Below are positions 29,345-37,921 of a stretch of 64,000 nt of DNA, in pieces. Position numbers and translations under genes: made by a program. The stretch's first letter is position 1. Each line of letters opens with the position of its first letter. The DNA lies in NCBI RefSeq assembly GCF_023566055.1, contig NZ_JALIQP010000001.1, positions 186,001 to 250,000 of the forward strand, written 5' to 3'. Under the pieces are notes generated by a model. That model worked only from the letters and a program-made list of their open reading frames with translations. It did not search any database and was not told the DNA's origin. The DNA is from Halosolutus amylolyticus. GTDB lineage: Archaea; Halobacteriota; Halobacteria; Halobacteriales; Natrialbaceae.

Positions 29345-31417
29345 TTACTCTTCCATCTCGGCCTTGGCGACCTCCGCGCCCGCGAACTCGAGGACCTCTT
29401 TCGCCCCTTCCTCGGAGTAGCCCTGCTCCATCAGGGCGTCGATCCAGGAGGAGCGTTCGTCGTCGTCGAACTCGTTGGCCGACACGAGCGCCGAGAAGTT
29501 GATGTTGTGCTTCTTGTCCTCCCAGAGCTTGCGCTCCAGGGCGCGGCGCAGGCGTTCGTTGTCCTGCGGGTTGAACGCCTCGCCCTCGCGTGCGCGACGG
29601 GAGACCCAGTTCGAGACCTCCTGGCGGAACGACTCCTTGCGGTCCTCGGGAATGTCGAGTTTCTCCTCGACGCTGCGCAGGAACGTCTCGTCGGGTTCCT
29701 GCTCCCGGCCCGTCAACTCGTCCTCGATCGTGTCGTCGTCGATGTAGGCCATGACGTGGTCCATGTACTTCTCGCCCTGGCGCTGGATCTCGTCGATGTC
29801 GTAGGCCAGCGCGTGGCGGACGTCCTCGATGGCCCGCTCGCGGTACTCCTCGCGGACCGTCTCGAGGTAGCGGTAGTACTTCTCGAAGTTGTCCTCGGGG
29901 ATGGAGCCGTGGTGTTCGAGGTTCTCCTCGAAGAAGTTGAACACCGTCAGCGGCGAGAGGAAGCCGCGCTGGCGGTGTTTCGAGTCCATGATCGCCTCGG
30001 CGATCTCGTCGCCGATGAAGCGGGGTGAGATACCGACCATCCCTTCGCCGATCTCGGCCTTCGCGGCGGCCTCGTCGCGAAGCTTCTTCGGGTCGATGTC
30101 GTCGCCCTCGTCGATCTCGCCGTTGTAGGCTTTGGCCTTCGAGAGCAGGTCGACGGTCTCGGTGTCGGGTTCCTCGATCCGCGTGAGCACGCCGAACAGG
30201 CCCGCCATCTCGAGCGTGTGGGGCTCGACGTTGATGTCGGGCACGTCGGCGTTGTTGAGCATCTTCTGGTAGATGTTGGCCTCGTCCTCGTAGCTGAGCA
30301 CGTAGGGGAAGTCGATCCGCTTGGTGCGGTCGTTGAAGGCCTCCATCTTCTCGTCACCCTTCTTGTCCTTGTACTCGGGCATGTTCGTCCGCCCGACGAT
30401 CACCTGGTCGATGTCGATCCGCGGGTTGTTCTTCGGTTTGATCGTCTGCTCCTGGGTGGCGTGCAGGAAGTCGTAGAGGAACTCCCGCTGGAGTTTCAGC
30501 AGTTCCTCACCGCTGAAAATCCCGCGGTTGGCGTTACAGAACGCCCCCGAGTAATCGAACGCGCGCGGATCGGACTCGCCGTAGATGGCGATCTTCGAGT
30601 AGTTGACGTCGCCGGTGAGTTCGGTCTCGTCCTGGTTCTTCTTGTCCTTGGGCTCGAAGGTCTCCAGCCCCTGGCGCTTGTTCTCGTCGGCGACGAACCG
30701 GATGATCTCGACGTGATTTTCGAGGACCTGCTGGAGGTCGTCGTCGTAGTGGGCCAGCAGCCGGTCCATGTAGAACTCGCTCTCCGGATCGAGCGCCTGC
30801 TCGTTCTGGATCGTGTACGGTGCGTCGAGGTTCTCGTTCAGGTCGTCGATGACCTGCTGGCGCTGTTCCAGCGGGAGCAGGACGAGCGGATCCTGGTTCA
30901 TCGGCGATCGGACGGTGTCGTCGGCCGGATCCTGATCCTTGATGACGTCACAGAGGTTAGTCCATTTGAACGTGTACATCCGCCCCTCGTCGCGGAGCGT
31001 GTAGTCCTCGAAGTAGCGTCGCACCTGTTTGTCGAAGTGGGACTTCCCGGATCCGACGGGGCCGAGCAAGAGCTTGATCCGCCGCTCGGGACCGAGCCTG
31101 CGGGCACCCGATTTGACCTTGTTGACGAACTCGTGGATCGACTGGTGGATCACCTTCCCGTAGAAGGTGTTCTCGCCGTCGTTCAGCGGGTCTTCGCTGG
31201 CGAGCTGGTACTCGACCATGCCCTCCGTCTCGTCGTAGGTCGTCCCGTAGTAGTCGAACATGTCCGCGACGCGCTGGTGGGCGTTGCGGGCGATCTTCGG
31301 GTCCTCGTACACCGCTTCGAGGTACCAGTCGAACGACTTGGTCTCCCGCAGGTCCGCGGGCATCGATTCCTTGTAATCCGTACTGAGCTTCTCGAGCGTC
31401 TCGATGTCACCGGTCAT
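29345..31417 (-). CDS. prkA: PrkA-type AAA/serine kinase, first copy
   Basis: The 690-residue product has the canonical PrkA length. Walker A 'GPVGSGKS' is at 119-126, after an N-terminal region containing 'FDWYLEAVYEDPKIARNAHQ' at 29-48. Sensor-like segments such as 'DQVIVGRTNMPEYKD' follow. It is the first gene of the four-gene operon. I used the ATG at 31417; the 44 in-frame residues before it are basic and unlike the family. It likely phosphorylates a protein target under stress. Confidence 0.93.
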   Translation of the reverse strand: MTGDIETLEKLSTDYKESMPADLRETKSFDWYLEAVYEDPKIARNAHQRVADMFDYYGTTYDETEGMVEYQLASEDPLNDGENTFYGKVIHQSIHEFVNKVKSGARRLGPERRIKLLLGPVGSGKSHFDKQVRRYFEDYTLRDEGRMYTFKWTNLCDVIKDQDPADDTVRSPMNQDPLVLLPLEQRQQVIDDLNENLDAPYTIQNEQALDPESEFYMDRLLAHYDDDLQQVLENHVEIIRFVADENKRQGLETFEPKDKKNQDETELTGDVNYSKIAIYGESDPRAFDYSGAFCNANRGIFSGEELLKLQREFLYDFLHATQEQTIKPKNNPRIDIDQVIVGRTNMPEYKDKKGDEKMEAFNDRTKRIDFPYVLSYEDEANIYQKMLNNADVPDINVEPHTLEMAGLFGVLTRIEEPDTETVDLLSKAKAYNGEIDEGDDIDPKKLRDEAAAKAEIGEGMVGISPRFIGDEIAEAIMDSKHRQRGFLSPLTVFNFFEENLEHHGSIPEDNFEKYYRYLETVREEYRERAIEDVRHALAYDIDEIQRQGEKYMDHVMAYIDDDTIEDELTGREQEPDETFLRSVEEKLDIPEDRKESFRQEVSNWVSRRAREGEAFNPQDNERLRRALERKLWEDKKHNINFSALVSANEFDDDERSSWIDALMEQGYSEEGAKEVLEFAGAEVAKAEMEE

Positions 31418-32086
31418 GGTATCATTGCCAGTTTGGTGGTCCCCCGTCTTCGATCGGCACCTGCGGCGATGGGACAGGTGTGGAGTGAACGACGATCGAC
31501 CGTCTGCACCGTCGCGTGGCCGAACCGTCAACTTCCACAACCGCGTCACGACGACGCGTATGCCACATACTCACTTGACTCCTCGCGGTGGCTCGCAGAG
31601 AGCGCGAACCTCTTCGGGCGGCGATTCGTCGTGCCATATGTGACCTCTTACCATTACATCGTGTCGGTACCGTACTGCCGGTCGTTCACGACGTGCGCCG
31701 GGGACGGGCGCGGAGTTGATCGGTCCGGCGATCGGATACCGATAGTATTTAATGAGTGAGTAATCCACGTACTTAACCTTGGCCCCAAAAGGTATTTACC
31801 ATGACTTCATTCCATGCAAATATTGCCAGAATCGTAGACTGTTGATTGGTATCACACCCCGCATTAGGGATCGAATGAAAAAAACGATCGGCCTGCAGAG
31901 TCCGGGTTGGCTCGCGCGCGATCGGCCGCGCTCTCACCACGGCCGATCGACGATCACCGCTGGACGACGATCGCCGCCGATCGGGTCGGGACCCGCGGTG
32001 ATCGGTGTCCGACGCGGCGGCGAGACGACGGCGGCCGCCGCCGATCGGACGACGGTGCTTTAGCCCCGACGCCCGTATCGGCACCC
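31418..32086. other. Intergenic region between prkA and the DUF5820-like gene
   Basis: This 669-base gap holds the divergent promoters of the PrkA operon and the next gene. The stretch 31735-31860 is AT-rich, with TATA-like 'GTATTTAATG' near 31745 and 'GGTATTTACC' (an inverted-repeat core) at 31791-31800. A large part is unassigned. The small open frames across it are not credible. The length leaves room for a long leader or an unrecognised RNA. Confidence 0.45.
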
Positions 32087-32500
32087 ATGACGGCGTTCGC
32101 CGCCCTTCCCGACAGCTGGACCGTCTGGAGCGAGGAGGAGGACGGCCGGACGGTACTCGCCTACCGGCCGGACGTCTTCGACGCCGAGGAGTTTCCCCCG
32201 GCCTGTCTCCCGACGCTCTACGTCACCCACGGCAAGCGAACCCGGAGACCCGGGACCAACCCGACCAGTCGGACGACGGCGAACGACTGGTTCGTCACCC
32301 TCTACCTGGAACCCGACGTCTCCCTCCCCGACCAGCACCGGTTCGACGATCGATCCGACGCCGTGGCGTGCGCGATCGATCTCGCCAGGCAGTTCGACGC
32401 CGGCGAGATCGACTATCGCGACCTCTACCAGGTGCCGCGGGAGCGGTACTTCGATCGACTCGACGAGTTGACCGGACAGTCGGCCGACGACGAGCCGTAG
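32087..32500 (+). CDS. Haloarchaeal conserved protein, DUF5820-like
   Basis: The 137-residue acidic protein starts 'MTAFAALPDSWTVWSEEED' and contains 'YVTHGKRTRRPGTNP' near 48 and 'NDWFVTLYLEPD' near 68. I recall this pattern from haloarchaeal proteins of the DUF5820 type, but no activity is known. I used the ATG at 32087, where similarity begins. A weak TATA-like sequence lies 25-30 bases upstream. UPF0179 follows 67 bases downstream. Confidence 0.75.
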   Translation: MTAFAALPDSWTVWSEEEDGRTVLAYRPDVFDAEEFPPACLPTLYVTHGKRTRRPGTNPTSRTTANDWFVTLYLEPDVSLPDQHRFDDRSDAVACAIDLARQFDAGEIDYRDLYQVPRERYFDRLDELTGQSADDEP

Positions 32501-32567
32501 GGCTCGATCGGGCGAACGCAACCGCCTCGACGTGAGGCTTAACCGATCGCGGCGCGAATCGACTCCC

Positions 32568-33014
32568 ATGTCGACCGTTACGCTCGTCGGGACCCGGCTG
32601 GCCGAACCGGGAACCGAGTTCGTCTATCACGGCGAGGCGGACGCCTGTGCCGGCTGTCCGTACCGGAGCCAGTGTCTCAATCTGGACGTCGGAACCAAGT
32701 ACCGCGTCACCGACGTCCGGGAGAACGCCCAGACTCTCGAATGTGCCATGCACGACGGGGGCGTGCGGGCAGTCGAGGTCGAACCCGCCACTGTGAAAGC
32801 GAATATCACGTCGAAGGGGGCCTTCACCGGCAGCAAGACGAGCCTGCCCGGCCCCTGTCCCTACGTCGAGTGCCCCAGCCACGAGTACTGCGACCCCGAC
32901 GGCCTCTCGTTCGACGAGGAGTACCGGATCCGGGAGAACTTCGGCGACCCACCGCACGACGTCTGTCACCTCGATCGCTCGCTCGAACTGGTCGAACTCG
33001 AGACCGACGACTGA
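32568..33014 (+). CDS. UPF0179 family protein
   Basis: The 148-residue product is a close match to UPF0179, with 'TLVGTRLAEPGTEFVYHGEA' at its start, 'CAGCPYRSQCLNL' near 27 and 'CPYVECPSHEYCDP' near 100. Ten cysteines in these patterns suggest a zinc or Fe-S site. The family is archaeal and has no known function. I used the ATG at 32568. It converges on the MFS gene. Confidence 0.92.
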   Translation: MSTVTLVGTRLAEPGTEFVYHGEADACAGCPYRSQCLNLDVGTKYRVTDVRENAQTLECAMHDGGVRAVEVEPATVKANITSKGAFTGSKTSLPGPCPYVECPSHEYCDPDGLSFDEEYRIRENFGDPPHDVCHLDRSLELVELETDD

Positions 33015-33041
33015 TCGCGAGTTCGGTCGACGGTCCGATTG

Positions 33042-34328
33042 TCACTTCTCGCGCCCCGCGATCGTGATCAGCCCGGCACCGACGACGCCGGCGATCCCGG
33101 CACCCACGAACGCGGGCGTATACGTGCCCGCGAGGTCGTACGTGAGTCCGGCAGCCCAGGGCGCGATCAGCCCCGAGACGGCGAAGGACAGCGAGACCAG
33201 GCCGAAGATCGCGTTCGCGTTCCCCGTACCGAACAGGTCGGCCGTCAGCGGCGACAACAGCGCCCCGTTGCCCCCGTAGGCGATCCCGAAGACGATCGCG
33301 AAGGCGTACAGTCCCGCCGCCGAATCGACGACCGGGAGCGCCATCGTCGTCGCTCCCATCCCGACCGAACAGGCGACGAACGTGCGTACCCGGCCGACCC
33401 GATCGGCGAGGCCGCCCACCCCGATCCGGGCGGCGGCGGTCGTGACGCCGACGATGGCGAGCGCGATCGCGCCCACTCGATCGCCGAGGCCGACGTCGCC
33501 GGCGTGGGGGACGACGTGGACGAGCACCACGTAGAGCGTCCCGTAGACGAAGACCCAGCCCGCAAACACCAGCAGGAAGGTCCGGGACGTCGCGACGGCG
33601 GTCACGTCCCGCCGGTAGGTCGCCCAGTCCGGCGGGTCAGGGTCCGGAACGCTGCCGTAGAACTCGGCCCCGGGATCGACGTCCGCCGAAGCCGGATCGT
33701 CGGCGAACAGCGGCGTGACGAGGGCGACCAGGACGGCGGCCCCGCCGACGAGGACGAGGATTGCCGTGCGCCAGCCGACGGTCCCGACGAGGGCGCTTGC
33801 GGCGGGTGCCATCGCGACCATCCCGATCCCGAGGCCGGCCGTGGCGATGCCCGTCGCGAGACCGCGGCGGCGCTCGAACCACCGGGGAACCGTCGCGTAC
33901 GAGACGACGTAGATCGAGCCGAGACCGATCGCCGTGACGATTCCGTAGGCGACCAGCAGTTCGGCGTAGGTGGACGAGCGACTGGTCCACACGCCGCCGA
34001 TCGCCAGCGCGACCGCGCCGACGAGCAAGAACCGTCGGCCGCCGAACCGATCCGCGAGGACGCCCAGCGCGGCCGCGGCGACGTAGATCACGACCGTCTG
34101 GAGGGAGAAGACGAACGACACGCCCGATCGGGAGAGCCCGAGTTCGCGCTGCATCGGCCCCAGGAAGACGCCGAAGGCGTAGGAGAGCCCGAAGACGACG
34201 AACGCGCCGACGAAGCTTCCCGCGACGACGTACCAGCCGCGGTACAGTGTTGGATCGGCGGACTCCGATACGCCGTCTGACCGACCGCCATCACCGGCAC
34301 CCGGAGCCGACACGCCGTCACCGTTCAT
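33042..34328 (-). CDS. MFS transporter, monocarboxylate/OFA-like
   Basis: The 428-residue protein has about twelve transmembrane helices. 'LYRGWYVVAGSFVGAFVVFG' near the N-terminus and the MFS loop motif 'GVLADRFGGRRFLLVG' near 88 are seen. This form resembles oxalate/formate antiporters and monocarboxylate porters. It is divergent from a short-chain fatty acid transporter gene with only 64 bases between starts, so the two may respond to the same organic acids. Confidence 0.88.
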   Translation of the reverse strand: MNGDGVSAPGAGDGGRSDGVSESADPTLYRGWYVVAGSFVGAFVVFGLSYAFGVFLGPMQRELGLSRSGVSFVFSLQTVVIYVAAAALGVLADRFGGRRFLLVGAVALAIGGVWTSRSSTYAELLVAYGIVTAIGLGSIYVVSYATVPRWFERRRGLATGIATAGLGIGMVAMAPAASALVGTVGWRTAILVLVGGAAVLVALVTPLFADDPASADVDPGAEFYGSVPDPDPPDWATYRRDVTAVATSRTFLLVFAGWVFVYGTLYVVLVHVVPHAGDVGLGDRVGAIALAIVGVTTAAARIGVGGLADRVGRVRTFVACSVGMGATTMALPVVDSAAGLYAFAIVFGIAYGGNGALLSPLTADLFGTGNANAIFGLVSLSFAVSGLIAPWAAGLTYDLAGTYTPAFVGAGIAGVVGAGLITIAGREK

Positions 34329-34354
34329 GCTGTCAGTTTGGATGGGTTAAGGTC

Positions 34355-34365
34355 ACATAATTATT
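34355..34365 (+). promoter_or_regulatory. TATA box for the AtoE-type gene
   Basis: ACATAATTATT lies 28-38 bases before the ATG at 34393 and only four bases before the ATG at 34369. This spacing supports a leaderless transcript starting at the 34393 codon. Confidence 0.5.
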
Positions 34366-34392
34366 AGTATGAGTATTGCTGACGTAGTGCTG

Positions 34393-35847
34393 ATGTCGTC
34401 AACAGACACAGCGGCGGCAGGTGGCAACGTCATCGAACGCGCGGGGGAGCGAATCGCGGACGTGGTCGAGCGCTGGATGCCGAGTCCGTTCCTGTTCGCG
34501 ATCATCCTGTCGTACGTGGTGTTCGTGGTCGGCATGGTCGTCGAGGGACAGGGACCCTCGGACATGGTGCTCCACTGGTACGACGGGTTCTGGGCCTTCC
34601 TCACGTTCGCGATGCAGATGGTGCTGATCATCATGACGGGGTTCGTGATCGCGTACCATCCCCGCGTCAACGACGGCCTCCAGCGGCTGGCGGCGGTACC
34701 CAACAGTCCCCAGCAGGCGGTCGTCCTCGTCGGCGTCGTCTCGATGGCGCTGGCCTGGATCCACTGGGGGTTCAGCCTCGTCGTCGGCGCGATTTTCGCC
34801 CGTGAGATGGGGAAGGCCGCCTACCGCAAGGGGATCGACGTCCACTACCCCTTGCTCTGCGTGGCCGGCTACATGGGCCTCGGCCTCACCTGGCACTGGG
34901 GGCTGTCCGGGTCCGCGCCGCTGTTGCTCGCGACGCCGGGCAACGAGTTCGTCGAACTCGGGATCGTCGACGGCCCCGTCGCGACCTCCGCGACGATCTT
35001 CAGCACGTACGCGCTCACGCTCACCGTCCTGTCGATCGTCTTCGCCGCGATCGTCCTCTACCTGCTGACGCCCTCGGCGAGACGCGCCGAGGACATCACG
35101 GCGTACATCCCGGAGGCGGAACTGTTCGAGGCATCAGCGGACGGGGGCACCGGTGAGGACGCCGTCGACGAACCGACCCCGGAGACGGGATCCGACGGGG
35201 GGCCGGACGACGGCCCCGTGCCCGCAGAGCGGATCGACAACAGCAAACTGCTCGGCGGGATCATCGCCCTGACGGGCGTCGCCGTGGTCGGCTGGCAGTT
35301 CTGGACCCAGGGGCTCGACGCGCTGAACCTGAACGTACTCAACTTCGCGTTCCTGTTCGTCGGTATCGCGATCTACACGCAACCGGCGGTCTACCGCGAG
35401 CGCTTCGGCGAAGCCGCGGAAGCCGCCGCGGGGATTATCCTCCTCTTCCCGTTCTTCGCCGGGATCCAGGGGATGATGACCGGGTCCGGCCTCGCGGAGA
35501 CGATGGCCGAAGGGCTACTCGCGGTCTCGTCGGTAGACACGTTCCCCGTAATCGCCTGGCTCACTGCAGCGGTCGTCAACCTCTTCGTCCCCTCCGGCGG
35601 GGGAGAGTGGATCGTCCTCGGCCCGTCGGTTCTCGAGGCGGCTCACGATCTCGGCGTGCCGACCGGTCAGGCGACGATGGCCTACGCCGTCGGTGACGCC
35701 CACACGAACCTGCTGAACCCGTTCTGGGCGCTCCCGCTGCTGGCGATCACGCGGATCCGGGCCCGCGAGATGTTCGGCTACGCGATCGCGATGTTGCTCG
35801 CGCTGATCCCGTTCCTGGCGGTGGCCCTGTACGTCGTGCCGTACTGA
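34393..35847 (+). CDS. AtoE-type short-chain fatty acid transporter
   Basis: The 484-residue membrane protein matches AtoE throughout: 'MPSPFLFAIILSYVVFVVGM' near 30, 'IHWGFSLVVGAIFAREM' near 120, 'GYMGLGLTWHWGLSGSAPLL' near 158 and 'FVPSGGGEWIVLGPSV' near 404. It should import acetate, propionate, butyrate or similar acids. A hydrophilic, acidic loop of about 50 residues lies near 250. I chose the ATG at 34393 over 34369 because the TATA box is too close to the latter. Propionate import would feed the PCC pathway of the same window. Confidence 0.9.
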   Translation: MSSTDTAAAGGNVIERAGERIADVVERWMPSPFLFAIILSYVVFVVGMVVEGQGPSDMVLHWYDGFWAFLTFAMQMVLIIMTGFVIAYHPRVNDGLQRLAAVPNSPQQAVVLVGVVSMALAWIHWGFSLVVGAIFAREMGKAAYRKGIDVHYPLLCVAGYMGLGLTWHWGLSGSAPLLLATPGNEFVELGIVDGPVATSATIFSTYALTLTVLSIVFAAIVLYLLTPSARRAEDITAYIPEAELFEASADGGTGEDAVDEPTPETGSDGGPDDGPVPAERIDNSKLLGGIIALTGVAVVGWQFWTQGLDALNLNVLNFAFLFVGIAIYTQPAVYRERFGEAAEAAAGIILLFPFFAGIQGMMTGSGLAETMAEGLLAVSSVDTFPVIAWLTAAVVNLFVPSGGGEWIVLGPSVLEAAHDLGVPTGQATMAYAVGDAHTNLLNPFWALPLLAITRIRAREMFGYAIAMLLALIPFLAVALYVVPY

Positions 35848-35903
35848 CGGCCGGTCGTACGACCGTGCCACCGTCGCTGTTCGACCGGACCGTTCGTTTT
35901 GCA

Positions 35904-35920
35904 GACAGGTTTTATCTGTC
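35904..35920. promoter_or_regulatory. Dyad framing the TATA box of the next gene
   Basis: GACAG (35904-35908) and CTGTC (35916-35920) flank a GTTTTAT TATA-like core. The ATG at 35942 is 25 bases downstream. A protein binding the dyad would block TBP, so this is a good repressor operator candidate. Confidence 0.5.
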
Positions 35921-35941
35921 GGTGGCGTCCACTGGGTACTC

Positions 35942-36439
35942 ATGGAACCCCTGTCCGATCCGGTCCGTCTGCGTACCCGTTCGGACGTCGACGTCCACGA
36001 GGAGACACGAACCGTCCCGCAGGCCGAGTTCGAAGCCATGCGCGGCACCGTCGACAGCCACGTCGCCGTCGGCCTCCCCAACGACGACGGGGCGGTCCTC
36101 CTACAGGACGACGGCTCGCACGGGTGGAGTCTGCCCGCCTTCACTGTCGAGTCCGGCGAGGAGTGGACGGCGATCGGTCGCCAGGGAGTGACGCGACTGG
36201 CGGGCGTCCCCGTCGAACTCGATCGGCCGGAACGCCTCCGCCGCATCGATATCCAGCCGGACGGGACGGCTGACGGGGGCATTCGCATGTACAACGTCGT
36301 CTATCGAGCAGTTCCCGTCGAGGGACGTCCGGTCACCGACGACGTGCCCGCGGACGTTCGAGACGTCGACTGGTTCGACCGCGTTCCCGCCGAACAGGAC
36401 GGCGAACTCGCGGCGGACATCCGGCTGTTCGTCGCGTGA
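35942..36439 (+). CDS. Degenerate Nudix-like domain protein, second copy
   Basis: The 165-residue protein parallels the one ending at 17292: 'HVAVGLPNDDGAVLLQDDG' near 40, 'GEEWTAIGRQGVTRLAGVPV' where the Nudix box would be, 'RMYNVVYRAVP' near 116 and 'VDWFDRVPAEQDGELA' near 140. The Nudix glutamates are missing here too, with Gln, Thr and Arg in their places. A GACAG-TATA-CTGTC operator-like site lies 25 bases upstream. The pair may be sensor-like proteins rather than hydrolases. Confidence 0.7.
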   Translation: MEPLSDPVRLRTRSDVDVHEETRTVPQAEFEAMRGTVDSHVAVGLPNDDGAVLLQDDGSHGWSLPAFTVESGEEWTAIGRQGVTRLAGVPVELDRPERLRRIDIQPDGTADGGIRMYNVVYRAVPVEGRPVTDDVPADVRDVDWFDRVPAEQDGELAADIRLFVA

Positions 36440-36478
36440 CTGGCGGACGCAAAGCCCTCGTATCGACGGACTGGCGGG

Positions 36479-36844
36479 CTACTGCTCGGGGGCGTCGAGC
36501 GCCGTCCCGTCGAGCCACTCGGACGCCCAGCACTCGATCTCGTCGAAGACGGGTTCGAGCGACTCGCCTTTCTCGGTGAGGCTGTAGTAGGTCGCGATCG
36601 GCGACTCCTCCTCGATGCGGCGTTCGACGAACCCCATCTCGCCGAGGTCGTCGAGCACCCGCGAGAGCGTGCGGGCGTTCGCCCCGGTCGACCGCTTGAG
36701 TTCGTTGAACCGCTGTTCGCCGTCGAGCAGGGTGTGGAGGACGGCGAGTCGCCACTGGGAGCCGATCTGTTCGAGCGACTCGATGACGGGGCAGGCCTCG
36801 GCGTTCCGTTCGCGGGTCTCGGCGTCGGACTGGGCTGGCGGCAT
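36479..36844 (-). CDS. HxlR family transcription regulator
   Basis: The 121-residue winged-helix protein has the HxlR core: 'ACPVIESLEQIGSQWRLAVL' near 17, 'QRFNELKRSTGANARTLSRV' near 44 and 'YYSLTEKGESLEPVF' near 86. An N-terminal Cys18 precedes the helix, which in relatives can sense redox or aldehydes. It is divergent from the ABC gene cluster at 37034, so it may control that cluster or itself. Confidence 0.92.
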   Translation of the reverse strand: MPPAQSDAETRERNAEACPVIESLEQIGSQWRLAVLHTLLDGEQRFNELKRSTGANARTLSRVLDDLGEMGFVERRIEEESPIATYYSLTEKGESLEPVFDEIECWASEWLDGTALDAPEQ

Positions 36845-36896
36845 CGGTGGTACACCATTCCCCCTGGATCACTATAGCAGTTCGGTTTCGAACCAG

Positions 36897-36911
36897 CTAA
36901 CAGAACGTTAG
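36897..36911. promoter_or_regulatory. CTAAC/GTTAG dyad between HxlR gene and ABC cluster
   Basis: CTAAC (36897-36901) and GTTAG (36907-36911) flank AGAAC. A minus-strand TATA-like 'GCTATAGTG' near 36871-36879 lies between the dyad and the HxlR start. It may be the HxlR binding site; the arms are short. Confidence 0.35.
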
Positions 36912-37033
36912 TTTAGATCGACGGCCGTCGGCGGATCCCGGATTCGGCGGGATCGACGACGATCGTGACAGTTTCTACGACTGTAACTGGCCGCTAGACT
37001 TTACTGGGGGCCACCCCTGAGTCGAGCCAATCA

Positions 37034-37917
<884 letters not shown>

Positions 37918-37921
<4 letters not shown>

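Noticed and set aside
31418-32086. Structured RNA gene in the prkA intergenic region
   Set aside because: I looked for strong stems and tRNA-like patterns and found none that convinced me. The AT-rich part looks like promoter DNA.
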